Assembly: GCF_017875645.1 (NCBI RefSeq) | Contig: NZ_JAGGMR010000001.1 | Span: forward strand, 6,076,001-6,140,000 | Direction of reading: 5' to 3' | DNA length: 64,000 bases | Origin: Nocardia goodfellowii | GTDB lineage: Bacteria; Actinomycetota; Actinomycetes; Mycobacteriales; Mycobacteriaceae | In this document: one piece after another, positions 1-7,778 of the stretch | Numbering within the stretch: position 1 is the stretch's first letter | How the letters are laid out: each line of letters starts with the position of its first letter | Translations under genes and position numbers: made by a program | The notes under the pieces: model-generated | Database searches by the model: none | Seen by the model: the letters and a program-made list of their open reading frames with translations, nothing else | What the model was told of the DNA's origin: nothing

Positions 1-186
1 ACTCGGAATTGTGCGTGGTCATCATGAACAGGTGGTAGGACACGGGGGTGTCGAGTTCGTCGAGGGCCAGTGTCAGGGACCGGATCTCGGGCACCGTGGA
101 TCGGAGGCCGGTCAGGAGCTTCGCCGCCTGCTGAGCGTCGCCGCGCTCGTGGAACTTCATCAGGACACGTGGGTCAGCGTGCTCAT
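1..186 (-). CDS. Dabb-family alpha/beta-barrel protein, partial, with an apparent one-base frameshift
   Basis: The gene runs off the left edge. Its ATG (184-186) overlaps the stop of the upstream gene as ATGA, the coupling used in this operon, but that frame (MSTLTHVS) stops at once. The next frame continues without stops from about position 170 to the edge and gives VLMKFHERGD, then VPEIRSL and SYHLFMMTTH, the layout of the stress-responsive Dabb (dimeric alpha-beta barrel) family. One extra G near position 166 would restore MSTLTHVVLMKFHE, a normal Dabb start. So it is a fresh pseudogene, a sequencing error, or translated from the internal ATG at 157-159. Dabb proteins are small dimers with varied functions, so no substrate is assigned. 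Confidence 0.6.
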
Positions 187-761
187 CGGGTGCTGCCGCG
201 GCGGCGCAGCAGGAAGAATGCCGCGATGGCCGCGACCACGAGGACCGCAGCGGCAATGCCGACGATCATTCTGGTGTTGCTGTCGTCGCTTTCGGATTCC
301 GCGGCGGGGGACGCCGCAGGGGTGGGCTGGACTGCGGTCTTCGCCGCGAAGGTCAGCGGTACGGAGGCCAGGATCTGGGACGGGTTGGTCAAGCTGGTGA
401 CGCTGATCGCGCAGGCGCCGGGGGCCGCGGCGCAGTCGGTGCCGCCCACCGCCGCGACCAGGGTGAGGGTGCGGGCGCCGTTTCTGGGCTGCCATACGCC
501 TTGCGCGTCGGCGGAGCCCATCAGCGATCCGGTGAGGTGGCAGTCGGTCGGCGCGACGACCTGCGGCTTACATTGCCCGACCGCGACGCCCGCCAGGTTG
601 GCGTCCAAGCCCGACAGTTCCACGGTGATCGTCTGTCCCGCCGCGACTCCCGTACTCGTATCCAGTTGCAGGGTGGGCGCGGCCGAGGCCGTCGGCGCGG
701 CCGCGAGCAGGCCGGTCGCGGCCGCCGTGAGGACGGCGAGCCGGAACGCGTTGTGTTTCAT
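183..761 (-). CDS. Membrane-anchored neocarzinostatin-family protein (copy 2)
   Basis: The 192-residue protein has a signal peptide ending near ASA (about residue 28). A neocarzinostatin-apoprotein-like immunoglobulin-type beta-barrel follows (about 30-140), with the motif ITVELSGLDANLAGVAVGQC and paired cysteines as in the family. After a Thr/Pro/Ser linker comes a C-terminal membrane helix starting MIVGIAAAVLVVAA and ending FFLLRRRGSTR. It is therefore predicted on the outer face of the membrane. Neocarzinostatin apoproteins bind an enediyne chromophore in an open cleft, but many actinobacterial homologues are not linked to antibiotics. The start has a good ribosome site (AGGAG, 8 bases upstream). 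It lies 20 bases downstream of a paralogue in one operon. The ligand is unknown; a planar chromophore such as a tetrapyrrole is my inference from the neighbourhood. Confidence 0.8.
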   Translation of the reverse strand: MKHNAFRLAVLTAAATGLLAAAPTASAAPTLQLDTSTGVAAGQTITVELSGLDANLAGVAVGQCKPQVVAPTDCHLTGSLMGSADAQGVWQPRNGARTLTLVAAVGGTDCAAAPGACAISVTSLTNPSQILASVPLTFAAKTAVQPTPAASPAAESESDDSNTRMIVGIAAAVLVVAAIAAFFLLRRRGSTR

Positions 762-781
762 GTCTTTTCTCCTGAGAGTGT

Positions 782-1387
782 TCACAGCCGTCGCCGGTCG
801 GCGAGGGCGAGACCGGCGACTACGACCAGCAGGGCGGCGGTCGCCGACCACAGCGGTAGCGACGGTCCGTCGATATCGGCCGTGGACGCGGTGGTCGCGA
901 CGGTGGGGGCGGCCGTGGCCGCCGGGAGTTGCGATCCGGTGAAAGTGACCGCGATCTCGGCGGAGTTGGCCGCGAGCACGCTGGGCGGTTCGGTGCCGGG
1001 CAGCGGCGCGGCGGCGATCACGCACTGCTGCCGCAGGCAGTCGATCATGTTGAAATGCGGGCGGGCGGTGAGTGTGACGGTCGGCAGGGTGCCGTCGTCG
1101 GCGACGTTGACGAACGTCGCGCCACCGCCGAGATCGCAATCCCGCATTCCGCTGGTGAAGCCCTGCTTGCACAGGCCCACCGCGATCGAAGCGAGTCCGG
1201 GTCGGAACCCCGTGCCGTGCACGGTGATTCGCTGGCCCGTGGTCAAGTCGGTACTGGCGCTCACCTGTATCGCGGCCGTGCCGGGTGCCGCCTGCGCGGG
1301 CAGCACCGAAACAACCGGCGTCGAAGTGAGAAGTGCCGCGGTCAGCGAGACGGCCGCGGCCGAGCGGACGGTGATGGTGCGAATCAT
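782..1387 (-). CDS. Membrane-anchored neocarzinostatin-family protein (copy 1)
   Basis: A 201-residue paralogue of the next gene. It has a signal peptide (cleavage after about LPAQA), a neocarzinostatin-like beta-barrel with four cysteines (GLCKQG, RDCDLGG, DCLRQQC) that can form the two family disulfides, and a C-terminal hydrophobic helix (WSATAALLVVVAGLAL) followed by DRRRL, a typical stop-transfer end. Start chosen at 1387: it has a strong AGGAGG site and its ATG overlaps the stop of the upstream membrane-protein gene (ATGA). Two different surface copies in one operon suggest related but non-identical ligands. No enediyne polyketide genes are nearby, so a role in antibiotic storage is not supported. 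Confidence 0.8.
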   Translation of the reverse strand: MIRTITVRSAAAVSLTAALLTSTPVVSVLPAQAAPGTAAIQVSASTDLTTGQRITVHGTGFRPGLASIAVGLCKQGFTSGMRDCDLGGGATFVNVADDGTLPTVTLTARPHFNMIDCLRQQCVIAAAPLPGTEPPSVLAANSAEIAVTFTGSQLPAATAAPTVATTASTADIDGPSLPLWSATAALLVVVAGLALADRRRL

Positions 1388-2724
1388 GTTGTGCCTCCTG
1401 GGAAGACGGGTTCGGCTCCAGCCGGCCGAGGTGCGAGCCGCCCGCACAGCAGCGCGCAGCCCACGCCCGCCCCGGCAAGCACGGCCAGTCCCGAGCCGGT
1501 GCCCGCCAGCCGTGCCAGAGCACTGACCAGCCCCAGCCCCGTCGCCGCGGCGACCGCGGCCACCAGCACGGTCGCGGCACCCGCGCCGGATGGCACGGTC
1601 GCGGCGCCCGCGCCGGATGGCACGCTCGCGGCGCCCGCGCCGGATGGCACGCTCGCGGCGCCCGCGCCGGATGGCACGCCCGTGGCGCCCGCGCCGGATG
1701 GCACGCCCGTGGCGCCCGCGCCGGATGGCACGCCCGTGGCGCCCGCGCCGGATGGCACGCCCGTGGCGCCCGCGCCGGATGGCACGCCCGTGGCGCCCGT
1801 GGCGGATGGCACGCCCGCGCCGGATAGCAGGATGGCGGCGCGGATTTCACCGTCGAGCCCGCGTGCGGCTCGGGCGGCCGCCGCCAGCGCTACGGCGATA
1901 CCGATGGCCAGAGTGGCCTCGCCCGGTGCGGTGCCGACCAGCAGCGGCCCGCCCGCTGCCAGGGCCAGCAGCGGCACCACGGCACTCGGATCAGGCGTGG
2001 GCAGCGCGACCGCGAAGACCGCGGGCAACGCCGCGAAGACCAGCCAGGTGGCCTGCTCGGATCCCACCGCGTTCCAGCGGAACAGCAGCAGATGCAGCGC
2101 CGGGAGCACAGTGCCGCCCACGAGCAGACCCAGCGCGCCGTAGCCTGCCAAGGCCCATCGCATCGGCGCCGGTATCAGCCGATCCCCGGGCCGTCGTCCG
2201 ACGGCCGTCGCGGAATCCGCACCGTCCGGAGCGAACACCGCCACCGCCGCACAGGACGCCGCCAACAGGCCCGACACGAAAAGCCCGGTCCCCGGGGACC
2301 GTTGGCAGACCGCGGCGACGGCCGCGGCGACAACCACACCGAGTGCGGTCACGATGTGCCAACCGGTCAGCGTGGATCCCGCGAGCGCGCGCATCCGACC
2401 GGCGACGAATGCCGGTCCGGTTCCCGCACCGGCGACCAGTACCGCCGTGGTGAACATCCACGGCGTCGACACGAGCCCCGCTATCGCGAACGCCATTCCC
2501 GCGATCACGCCGCAGACCCCGCCGACACGCACCGAACGACCGGGCCGGATCGCCGCGGTCACGCAACCGAGCGCGAAGGCCGAGATCGCCAGGTACCCGA
2601 CGGCGGCGCTGGGAATCCCGACAACACCGCCGAAAGGCTTGGCCAGCAAGGCCAATTGCCCGCCGGCCACCGGCCCGGCCAGCGCACCGCAGAGGATGAG
2701 GCCCCCGATTCCCGCGCGCATCAT
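1384..2724 (-). CDS. Polytopic membrane protein (MFS-like) with an internal nonapeptide repeat
   Basis: About 446 residues, with roughly ten hydrophobic segments in the first 310 residues and two or three more at the C-terminus. Glycine spacing in the early helices (GGLILCGALAGPVAGG) recalls major-facilitator-type carriers, but I cannot assign a subfamily. Between the helical blocks, after DGEIRAAILLSGAG, is a low-complexity stretch of nine near-identical nonapeptides (GAGATGVPS, drifting to GAGAASVPS and GAGAATVPS). The start at 2724 overlaps the upstream small ORF as ATGA; TTG at 2736 is the alternative. Encoded with the two neocarzinostatin-fold proteins, it may export or import their ligand; this is inference. 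Confidence 0.7.
   Translation of the reverse strand: MMRAGIGGLILCGALAGPVAGGQLALLAKPFGGVVGIPSAAVGYLAISAFALGCVTAAIRPGRSVRVGGVCGVIAGMAFAIAGLVSTPWMFTTAVLVAGAGTGPAFVAGRMRALAGSTLTGWHIVTALGVVVAAAVAAVCQRSPGTGLFVSGLLAASCAAVAVFAPDGADSATAVGRRPGDRLIPAPMRWALAGYGALGLLVGGTVLPALHLLLFRWNAVGSEQATWLVFAALPAVFAVALPTPDPSAVVPLLALAAGGPLLVGTAPGEATLAIGIAVALAAAARAARGLDGEIRAAILLSGAGVPSATGATGVPSGAGATGVPSGAGATGVPSGAGATGVPSGAGATGVPSGAGAASVPSGAGAASVPSGAGAATVPSGAGAATVLVAAVAAATGLGLVSALARLAGTGSGLAVLAGAGVGCALLCGRLAPRPAGAEPVFPGGTT
1567..1809. repeat. 27-bp coding minisatellite, nine tandem units
   Basis: Nine head-to-tail 27-base units, each starting CACG(G/C)(T/C)CG on the plus strand and containing CCCGCGCCGGATGG, lie inside the membrane-protein gene. 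Units differ by one to three bases, mostly in a graded order from one end to the other, as expected of slippage. The length of 27 keeps the frame, adding nine residues per unit, so copy number can vary without breaking the protein. Confidence 0.95.
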
Positions 2725-2924
2725 GGCCCCGCCCAACGATCGCGACGGCCTGGCGCCCGGCGGTTATCGGCGGCCCGGCGGTTACCGGCGGCCCGGCGGT
2801 TACCGGCGGCCCGAGGCGACGGCGCGCCCTCGCCGGAGACTGCCGAGCGACCTACCGGGAGTCCACACCGCGAAACCGCGTCGATGAGCCGGATCTCCTC
2901 CGGCGATGCTGCGCAGGTCATCAT
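2721..2924 (-). CDS. Small basic hypothetical protein, first gene of the neocarzinostatin operon
   Basis: A 67-residue ORF: MMTCAASPEEIRLIDAVSRCG followed by an Arg/Ala-rich tail with the hexapeptide NRRAAG repeated about three times. It is called real for three reasons: a GGAAGG sequence sits 5 bases before the ATG, its stop overlaps the start of the membrane-protein gene (ATGA) as at other joints here, and a GTTTC-N7-GAAAC operator lies 18 bases upstream. It may serve mainly to couple translation of the next gene. No family is recognised. The N-terminal part might be a cut-down helical regulator domain; I would not push this. Confidence 0.5.
   Translation of the reverse strand: MMTCAASPEEIRLIDAVSRCGLPVGRSAVSGEGAPSPRAAGNRRAAGNRRAADNRRAPGRRDRWAGP
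2761..2813. repeat. 18-bp tandem repeat, about three copies
   Basis: The unit CGGTTACCGGCGGCCCGG repeats three times (first copy with one change, last copy cut short). On the minus strand it encodes the NRRAAG hexapeptide of the small ORF. Confidence 0.9.
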
Positions 2925-2941
2925 GGCTACCTTCCCCCGAT

Positions 2942-2958
2942 GTTTCCCACAAAGAAAC
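2942..2958. promoter_or_regulatory. Operator site D, GTTTC-N7-GAAAC, before the minus-strand operon
   Basis: GTTTC at 2942-2946 and GAAAC at 2954-2958 form a perfect inverted repeat with a 7-base spacer; the flanking T and A extend symmetry to six bases per arm. It lies 18 bases upstream of the first minus-strand start (2924). Same arms and spacing as the sites at 3110, 12386 and 12492. Confidence 0.75.
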
Positions 2959-3107
2959 ACGGTTTCGGAATTGCCATATTGAACCCGCCGCACCGGCGGG
3001 TGTCAAGGCGAACCCGATGCGCGGCAATCGATTACCGCCGCGTGAAATCCCGGACGAGCGCTGGACAGATTCCACGACCGGGTACAGAATCAGCTAGATT
3101 GGAAACA

Positions 3108-3128
3108 GCGTTTCGATATACGAAACGC
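3108..3128. promoter_or_regulatory. Operator site A, extended GTTTC-N7-GAAAC, before the nitrilase-RCCR operon
   Basis: A perfect palindrome with arms GCGTTTCG and CGAAACGC separated by ATATA, ending 18 bases before the nitrilase ATG. The core is GTTTC-N7-GAAAC. The left part AACAGCGTTTC and the right part ACGAAAC are identical to site B at 12383-12402. Its position suggests a repressor site covering the promoter or early leader. Confidence 0.85.
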
Positions 3129-3146
3129 CGGGAGAGGTAGCAGCCC

Positions 3147-4751
3147 ATGACCCGAGTCGCCGCCGCACAGCTCGCCGCCGGCACCGACGTCGCGGCCAAT
3201 CTCGCCGCCTGCCTGCGCGCGATCGACGCCGCCGCCCGGGCGAGCGCCGAACTGGTGGTACTGCCGGAGTTCTGTAACCACCTATCCTGGTACGACGACC
3301 GGGCTCATGCCCGGCGAATGGCCCGTACGCTCGGAGATTCCTTCCTCACCGCCGTCGCGGCGCGGGCCGCGCGGCACGGCATCCACGTCAAGATCGGTGT
3401 CACACTGGCCCGCGAAGACGGGCGCATCACCGGCACCAGCCTGTTGTTCGGACCGGATGGCGCGCTGCTCGGTCAGGCCGACAAGCAGATCCTGATGGGC
3501 GCGGAGAACGACTATCTCGATGCCGGGCAAGCGGATTCGCCGGTCATCGACACACCGCTGGGCCGGATCGGCATGTACGCCTGCATGGAGGGCGTGATCT
3601 ACGAGGTCACCCGCTCGCTAGCGGTGCGCGGGGCCCAACTGCTGCTCAACAGTCTCAACTCCTTCGCCACCGATGAGGCGAGCCTGCACATCCCGGTGCG
3701 CGCCGCGGAGAACAAGGTGTGGGTGGTGGCGGCCAACAAGGTCGGGCCGCTGCTACCGGAGGACCAACTGCCCGCCATCGCGAAAAGGCTCGGCGTACCG
3801 CCGGAGCGGTTGCACGGGGCCGGGGAGAGTCAGATCGTCGCACCCGACGGCACCTGCGTGGCCATGGCTCCGGCCACGGGCGAGGCGGTGATCGTCGCCG
3901 ATATCGATGTCGTGCGAGCCGACGCCAAACAACGGCCGGACGGCACCGACGTGCTGGCCGCGCGCCGCCCGGAACTGTATGCCCCCCTGAGTGATTCAGC
4001 CTCCGGCCGCCGAGCGCCCGTAGGTGTAGAGACCATCACCGCGGCGATCGCCGCGCCGGAGACCGCGACGATCCGGCACCTGGCCACCACCGGTGTGGAT
4101 CTCATCGTCCTGCCGGAGCTGGCGGCGGTGCCGATCCCCGAACTGGTGCGCGCGCTGGCGGACACCTCCGCCTATGCCGTGCTCACCGTCCGCGACGGCG
4201 CGGCACATCATGGCGTGCTCGTGCATGCCGACGGTGTCCTAGGTCGACAGCCACAACTACATCGCAGTGCTCGCCATCGGTGGCTCACCGCACCCGGCGA
4301 CGACCTGGCCGTCTTCGAATTGCCCTGGGGCCGAATCGCACTCGTCGTCGGCGACGACGCCTTGTTTCCCGAGACCTTCCGGCTGGCCGCCGTGCGGGAC
4401 GCCGACGTGGTGGCCGTGCCCTGCACCCCCTCCGAACCCTGGGAGCTGCGCCTCGGCCTGCCCGAGCGGGCCGCAGAGAATCGCTTGAACGTGGTGGCCG
4501 CCGGGTGGGGTCCCGCGGGGCTCACCGGCGCGCTCTACGCGCTCAGCCCGGATTTCACGCTGTGGTCCACCTGGAGCGGCCCGTTCACCGGGGTGATCAG
4601 CCACCCGGTGGTGACCACCGTCCCGCCCGGCGCGCGCAGCGTGCGCGCCACCCTCCGTCCCGCGCAGGCGGTGAACCGCGCCGTCTCCAAGGGCACCGAC
4701 CTCGTCGACGGCCGGCCCCGCCACCGTCTCGACGCCGTGCGCGCGCGGTGA
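3147..4751 (+). CDS. Carbon-nitrogen hydrolase with two nitrilase domains, second degenerate
   Basis: The 534-residue protein is about twice the usual nitrilase-superfamily length. Domain 1 (about 1-265) has the full catalytic set: Glu41 in LPEF, Lys113 in ADKQ, and Cys146 in YACMEG. Domain 2 (about 295-520) repeats the fold (IVLPELA, then PWGRIALVV) but has GDD where the catalytic Cys belongs, so it is probably inactive and structural. The family hydrolyses amides, nitriles or N-carbamoyl compounds; which one cannot be told here. It opens the operon, preceded by GGGAGAGG, 13 bases from the ATG. Next to maleate-isomerase-like and lyase genes, an amidase acting on a maleamate-type intermediate is a plausible role (inference). 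Confidence 0.85.
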   Translation: MTRVAAAQLAAGTDVAANLAACLRAIDAAARASAELVVLPEFCNHLSWYDDRAHARRMARTLGDSFLTAVAARAARHGIHVKIGVTLAREDGRITGTSLLFGPDGALLGQADKQILMGAENDYLDAGQADSPVIDTPLGRIGMYACMEGVIYEVTRSLAVRGAQLLLNSLNSFATDEASLHIPVRAAENKVWVVAANKVGPLLPEDQLPAIAKRLGVPPERLHGAGESQIVAPDGTCVAMAPATGEAVIVADIDVVRADAKQRPDGTDVLAARRPELYAPLSDSASGRRAPVGVETITAAIAAPETATIRHLATTGVDLIVLPELAAVPIPELVRALADTSAYAVLTVRDGAAHHGVLVHADGVLGRQPQLHRSARHRWLTAPGDDLAVFELPWGRIALVVGDDALFPETFRLAAVRDADVVAVPCTPSEPWELRLGLPERAAENRLNVVAAGWGPAGLTGALYALSPDFTLWSTWSGPFTGVISHPVVTTVPPGARSVRATLRPAQAVNRAVSKGTDLVDGRPRHRLDAVRAR

Positions 4752-4785
4752 AGCCGACACCGCCGCACCGAACGAAAGCAGCCGC

Positions 4786-5595
4786 ATGAGTGAAACCGTC
4801 CAGCATGTCGAGCACCTGGTCGATACGACCCCGCGCGCCGATGTCACCGAGACCTTCCAGGAATGGCGGGACCTGTTGAGCCGGTTGCGCTCCCGCATCG
4901 CCGAGCGCTTCGAGCTCACCCGCGACCCGTCCACCGCGGACCTGGAAACCTATGGTGACCCGGAGCAGGGCCCGTCGGGCAGCCTCGCGGCGTACAGCGG
5001 CCCCGAGATCGACTGGCTGGTGCACTCCTGGATAGGCGACCCGCGAACGGGTTTCGTGAATCTGCACCTGACGGCCTGGCTCGGCCCGCAGGTCCAGGTG
5101 CCGCATCTGGGCTCCGCGCTGCTGCTGTGGCCGGAGGGCTGGTTCTACGTCGATGCGGTCCCGCGCGGTGACCTGGTGGGTGACGGTGACTACTTCGATC
5201 GCTATTACGCACCGAACGACGTGCCCTGGCTGACCTTCAAGGAGGAGCATCCCGACTTCAGCTGGTTCACCAGCCGCACCGGGTTCATCCGCGGCAGCCT
5301 CTCGCCCACCGCCTACTGCTATTCGTTCCCGCCGACCCGCCCGAATCTCGAGGTGGTGGACCAGATTCTGACCGCCCGGGTGGAGCAGTGGCTGGGCTGG
5401 GTCGACGCGGCCGATCCGGTACCCGCCGGCGAACAGGCCGAACTGGCGGCCCGCGACCTCGCGGTGCGCCGCAATATCGCCGAGCGCGATCCGGCGAATG
5501 TCATGGGCGAGCGCATGTTCGGGCCCGAACTCACCCAGCGGCTGGTCCGCGCCCTCTGGGGCGGCGACCGCCAACTACCCAGGGCGGGCGCATGA
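4786..5595 (+). CDS. Red chlorophyll catabolite reductase (RCCR)-like protein
   Basis: The 269-residue protein resembles plant RCC reductase in order and spacing: VDAVPRGDLVGDGDYFDRYY (residues 122-141; plants have an RKDLV-DYL-FYEDT pattern), FIRGSLSPTAY (168-178; plants FIRS-LSPTA), and ERMFGPELTQRLVRAL (242-257; plants RLFGPE-A-RI). RCCR, related in fold to ferredoxin-dependent bilin reductases, reduces a C=C bond of the open-chain tetrapyrrole made when PaO opens the chlorophyll ring. No signal peptide is seen, so it is probably cytoplasmic and would need reduced ferredoxin. The start lies 34 bases after the nitrilase stop. Family match is from recalled motifs, not a search; the true substrate may be another bilin. 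Confidence 0.8.
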   Translation: MSETVQHVEHLVDTTPRADVTETFQEWRDLLSRLRSRIAERFELTRDPSTADLETYGDPEQGPSGSLAAYSGPEIDWLVHSWIGDPRTGFVNLHLTAWLGPQVQVPHLGSALLLWPEGWFYVDAVPRGDLVGDGDYFDRYYAPNDVPWLTFKEEHPDFSWFTSRTGFIRGSLSPTAYCYSFPPTRPNLEVVDQILTARVEQWLGWVDAADPVPAGEQAELAARDLAVRRNIAERDPANVMGERMFGPELTQRLVRALWGGDRQLPRAGA

Positions 5596-5644
5596 GCGAG
5601 CGAAGCACACGCCGACCGGAGCCGCGCGGCACCGAGGTGCGCTC

Positions 5645-6646
5645 ATGACCGGCGATCCGAAGGCGGCGGCCGGCTCGACCATCGGCCCTGACCTGAATCG
5701 AGCAGCCCTGATCCGCTCGATGTGGTGGTCGGTCCGGACCGATGGCGTCGCGCCGTTCGATACCGCGCACCTCAAGGTGTACTACCCCGCTCTGCCCTCC
5801 GGCAGCGACGCGGAGCGCCTGACCGGCGTCTTCGCCCCGGATCCGACGCGTGCCCCCTATCCGGTGGTGGTGTTCCTCTCCGGCGTCAACGTCGGCCAGG
5901 ACTCCTACCGCCGGTTCGCCACCGCCGTCGCGGCAACCGGCTTCGTGGTGGTCACCATGGATCGGGTCGCCGAATTGTTCGGCGGTCAGCGCGGTCTCAC
6001 GCCGGGAGTCGATCTCGACGCCGCCCGCCCGGACGCCTACGGCACCCGCCCTACCTGCCCCACCATCGGCGCGGTACTCGACGCGTTGATCGAAATCAAC
6101 GAGCTGCCACCGCTACGCGGAGCATTGGACTTGGCGCGCATCGCCTTGGGCGGACATTCGGCAGGCGGCACCGTGGTCTTGCAGTCCGCCCGCTTCTTTC
6201 CTTCGGTGGCGGCGGTTTTCGCGTGGGGCGCGCACACGATGGTCGCGACCATGCTGGGCTGGGCTCCCGGTACCGTCCTGCCCGCGCAGGTCGGGTGTCC
6301 GGTGCTGCTCGGCGTCGGCACCAACGACGGTGTCATCCAGGCCAGCGCCGACCGCTACGGCGAAGACGGCGCGGAGCGGCCGGATCCGGTGCGGCGCACC
6401 TTTCTCGAGGCGCTGCCACAGGGTGATCATCTGCTGGCGGTGGTGCCCGGCGCCAACCATTTCGGTATCGCCGACACCGATCCGACGGCCGCCCGGGCCT
6501 TTCTGGACGGCCCGGCCGAGACCGACGCACTGGCACCGTTCGCCCGGCTCACCTCGGCCTTCTTACGGGCGCATCTGCGCGGCGACGGGGCGGCCGGAAC
6601 CGAACTGGCCGAGTTCGATCAGGGCGTACGGCTGAGCCGGCGATAG
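5645..6646 (+). CDS. Chlorophyllase-like alpha/beta hydrolase
   Basis: A 333-residue alpha/beta hydrolase without signal peptide. The nucleophile elbow is GGHSAGG (Ser172), a probable acid is in GVGTNDG and the base is His in GANHFG. The oxyanion region (PVVVFLSGVN) and the placing of the core strands fit the dienelactone hydrolase/chlorophyllase branch; plant chlorophyllases have GHSRGG at the elbow. In plants the enzyme removes phytol from chlorophyll, and sitting between RCCR-like and PaO-like genes makes de-esterification of a tetrapyrrole a fair guess. The ATG at 5645 has GAGGTG upstream. The serine hydrolase call is firm, the substrate inferred. Confidence 0.75.
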   Translation: MTGDPKAAAGSTIGPDLNRAALIRSMWWSVRTDGVAPFDTAHLKVYYPALPSGSDAERLTGVFAPDPTRAPYPVVVFLSGVNVGQDSYRRFATAVAATGFVVVTMDRVAELFGGQRGLTPGVDLDAARPDAYGTRPTCPTIGAVLDALIEINELPPLRGALDLARIALGGHSAGGTVVLQSARFFPSVAAVFAWGAHTMVATMLGWAPGTVLPAQVGCPVLLGVGTNDGVIQASADRYGEDGAERPDPVRRTFLEALPQGDHLLAVVPGANHFGIADTDPTAARAFLDGPAETDALAPFARLTSAFLRAHLRGDGAAGTELAEFDQGVRLSRR

Positions 6647-6656
6647 GAGCAAAACC

Positions 6657-7778
6657 ATGTTGAAGAACTTCTGGTACGCACTGGAATTCGCGGACAAAGT
6701 CACCCGCGAGCCGCGCAAGATCACCTGCGTGGGCCAGGATTTCGTGGTGTACCGCACCGAAGCCGGTGCGCCGGTCTGCCTTTCGGATCTGTGTGTGCAC
6801 CGCGGCGGCGCGTTGTCCATGGGCAAGGTCACCGGCGACTGTATCTCGTGCCCGTATCACGGCTGGCAGTACAACGCCGAGGGCGTGTGCGTGAAGATTC
6901 CCGCGAATGCCGAGGAACGCAAGATTCCACGCAAGGCGCGAGTGGACGCGTATCCGACAGTGGAACGCTATGGCATGGTGTGGGCCTTCCTCGGCGATCT
7001 CCCCGAGGCGGAACGGCCGCCGATCCCGGAATTGCCCGAGCACAACGATCCAGCGTTCCGGGCGGTGCAGTTCGAGATGGAGATCGCCGCCAACTACGAG
7101 CGCACGTTCGAGAACGTGGTCGACGCCGCGCACACGCCGTTCGTGCACGGCACCGCCTTCGGCAACCCGGACAAGCCGGGGATCCCGGATTTCCGTATCC
7201 GGCAGACGGAATGGTCGGCCGAAGCCGATATCCAGCTCAGCCCGCCGCTACCGAAGGGCCTGTGGGGACTGCTGGCCCGGCGGCGGCCACGGGCGGAGTA
7301 CGTCACCGTCACCAACGCCTGGTACCTGCCCAACATCGTGAAACTGCACGTGCGGCTGCCCATGGGCGACCTGCTGCTCTACGACTTCAATATCCCGCTG
7401 TCACAGGAGCGGACGCTGGTCAAGATTCTCGGCTACCGCAACTTCTTCACCGGCGCCTGGGCGGACGGCAATGCCCGCAAACGCATCGAGAAGATCCTGC
7501 TGCAGGACCAGCCGGTGGTGGAAAACCAACGCCCGGAGTTGCTTCCGTTCGATCTCGCCGACGAACTGCACGTGCGCAGCGACGGTTTGCAGGTCGCCTA
7601 TCGCCGCAGGCGTCTGGAACTGATCAAACAGGGCTGGTGGGTCGGCGGTGACGACATCATCACCGGCGACTCCCCACGCCGGAAGGCCACCGTCATCGCT
7701 TCCCCGGTCCGCCGCGACAATCCCGAACTGGCCAGTGCCTGGGTGCACAAGGCCCGCACCGGAGGTAATCCGCAATGA
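6657..7778 (+). CDS. Rieske non-haem iron oxygenase, pheophorbide a oxygenase-like
   Basis: The 373-residue protein has an N-terminal Rieske [2Fe-2S] domain with ligands Cys46-x-His48 (CVHRGG) and Cys65-x2-His68 (CPYHGW). The catalytic domain has N153-x2-D156-x2-H159-x4-H164 (NVVDAAHTPFVHG), providing the bridging Asp and the two His ligands of mononuclear iron. DQPVVENQRP near residue 284 matches the Asp-containing helix typical of the PaO/Tic55/vanillate-demethylase branch. PaO opens the pheophorbide a macrocycle to red chlorophyll catabolite. Unlike plant PaO, I see no C-terminal membrane helix. The start has AGGAG 9 bases upstream. Flanked by chlorophyllase-like and RCCR-like genes, a ring-opening role is the best hypothesis; the electron-transfer partner is not in the cluster. 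Confidence 0.85.
   Translation: MLKNFWYALEFADKVTREPRKITCVGQDFVVYRTEAGAPVCLSDLCVHRGGALSMGKVTGDCISCPYHGWQYNAEGVCVKIPANAEERKIPRKARVDAYPTVERYGMVWAFLGDLPEAERPPIPELPEHNDPAFRAVQFEMEIAANYERTFENVVDAAHTPFVHGTAFGNPDKPGIPDFRIRQTEWSAEADIQLSPPLPKGLWGLLARRRPRAEYVTVTNAWYLPNIVKLHVRLPMGDLLLYDFNIPLSQERTLVKILGYRNFFTGAWADGNARKRIEKILLQDQPVVENQRPELLPFDLADELHVRSDGLQVAYRRRRLELIKQGWWVGGDDIITGDSPRRKATVIASPVRRDNPELASAWVHKARTGGNPQ

Noticed and set aside
183..1387. Enediyne antibiotic cluster suggested by neocarzinostatin-family proteins
   Set aside because: No enediyne polyketide synthase, maturation or resistance genes are nearby, and both proteins have C-terminal membrane anchors unlike the secreted apoprotein.
1567..1809. 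CRISPR array
   Set aside because: Units are directly adjacent with no spacers and encode an in-frame peptide repeat; no cas genes.
5592..5648. 18-residue ORF between the RCCR-like and chlorophyllase-like genes, with ATGA at both ends
   Set aside because: The ATGA joints could mean a coupling peptide, but there is no ribosome site for it and the Arg-rich sequence is what any frame gives here.
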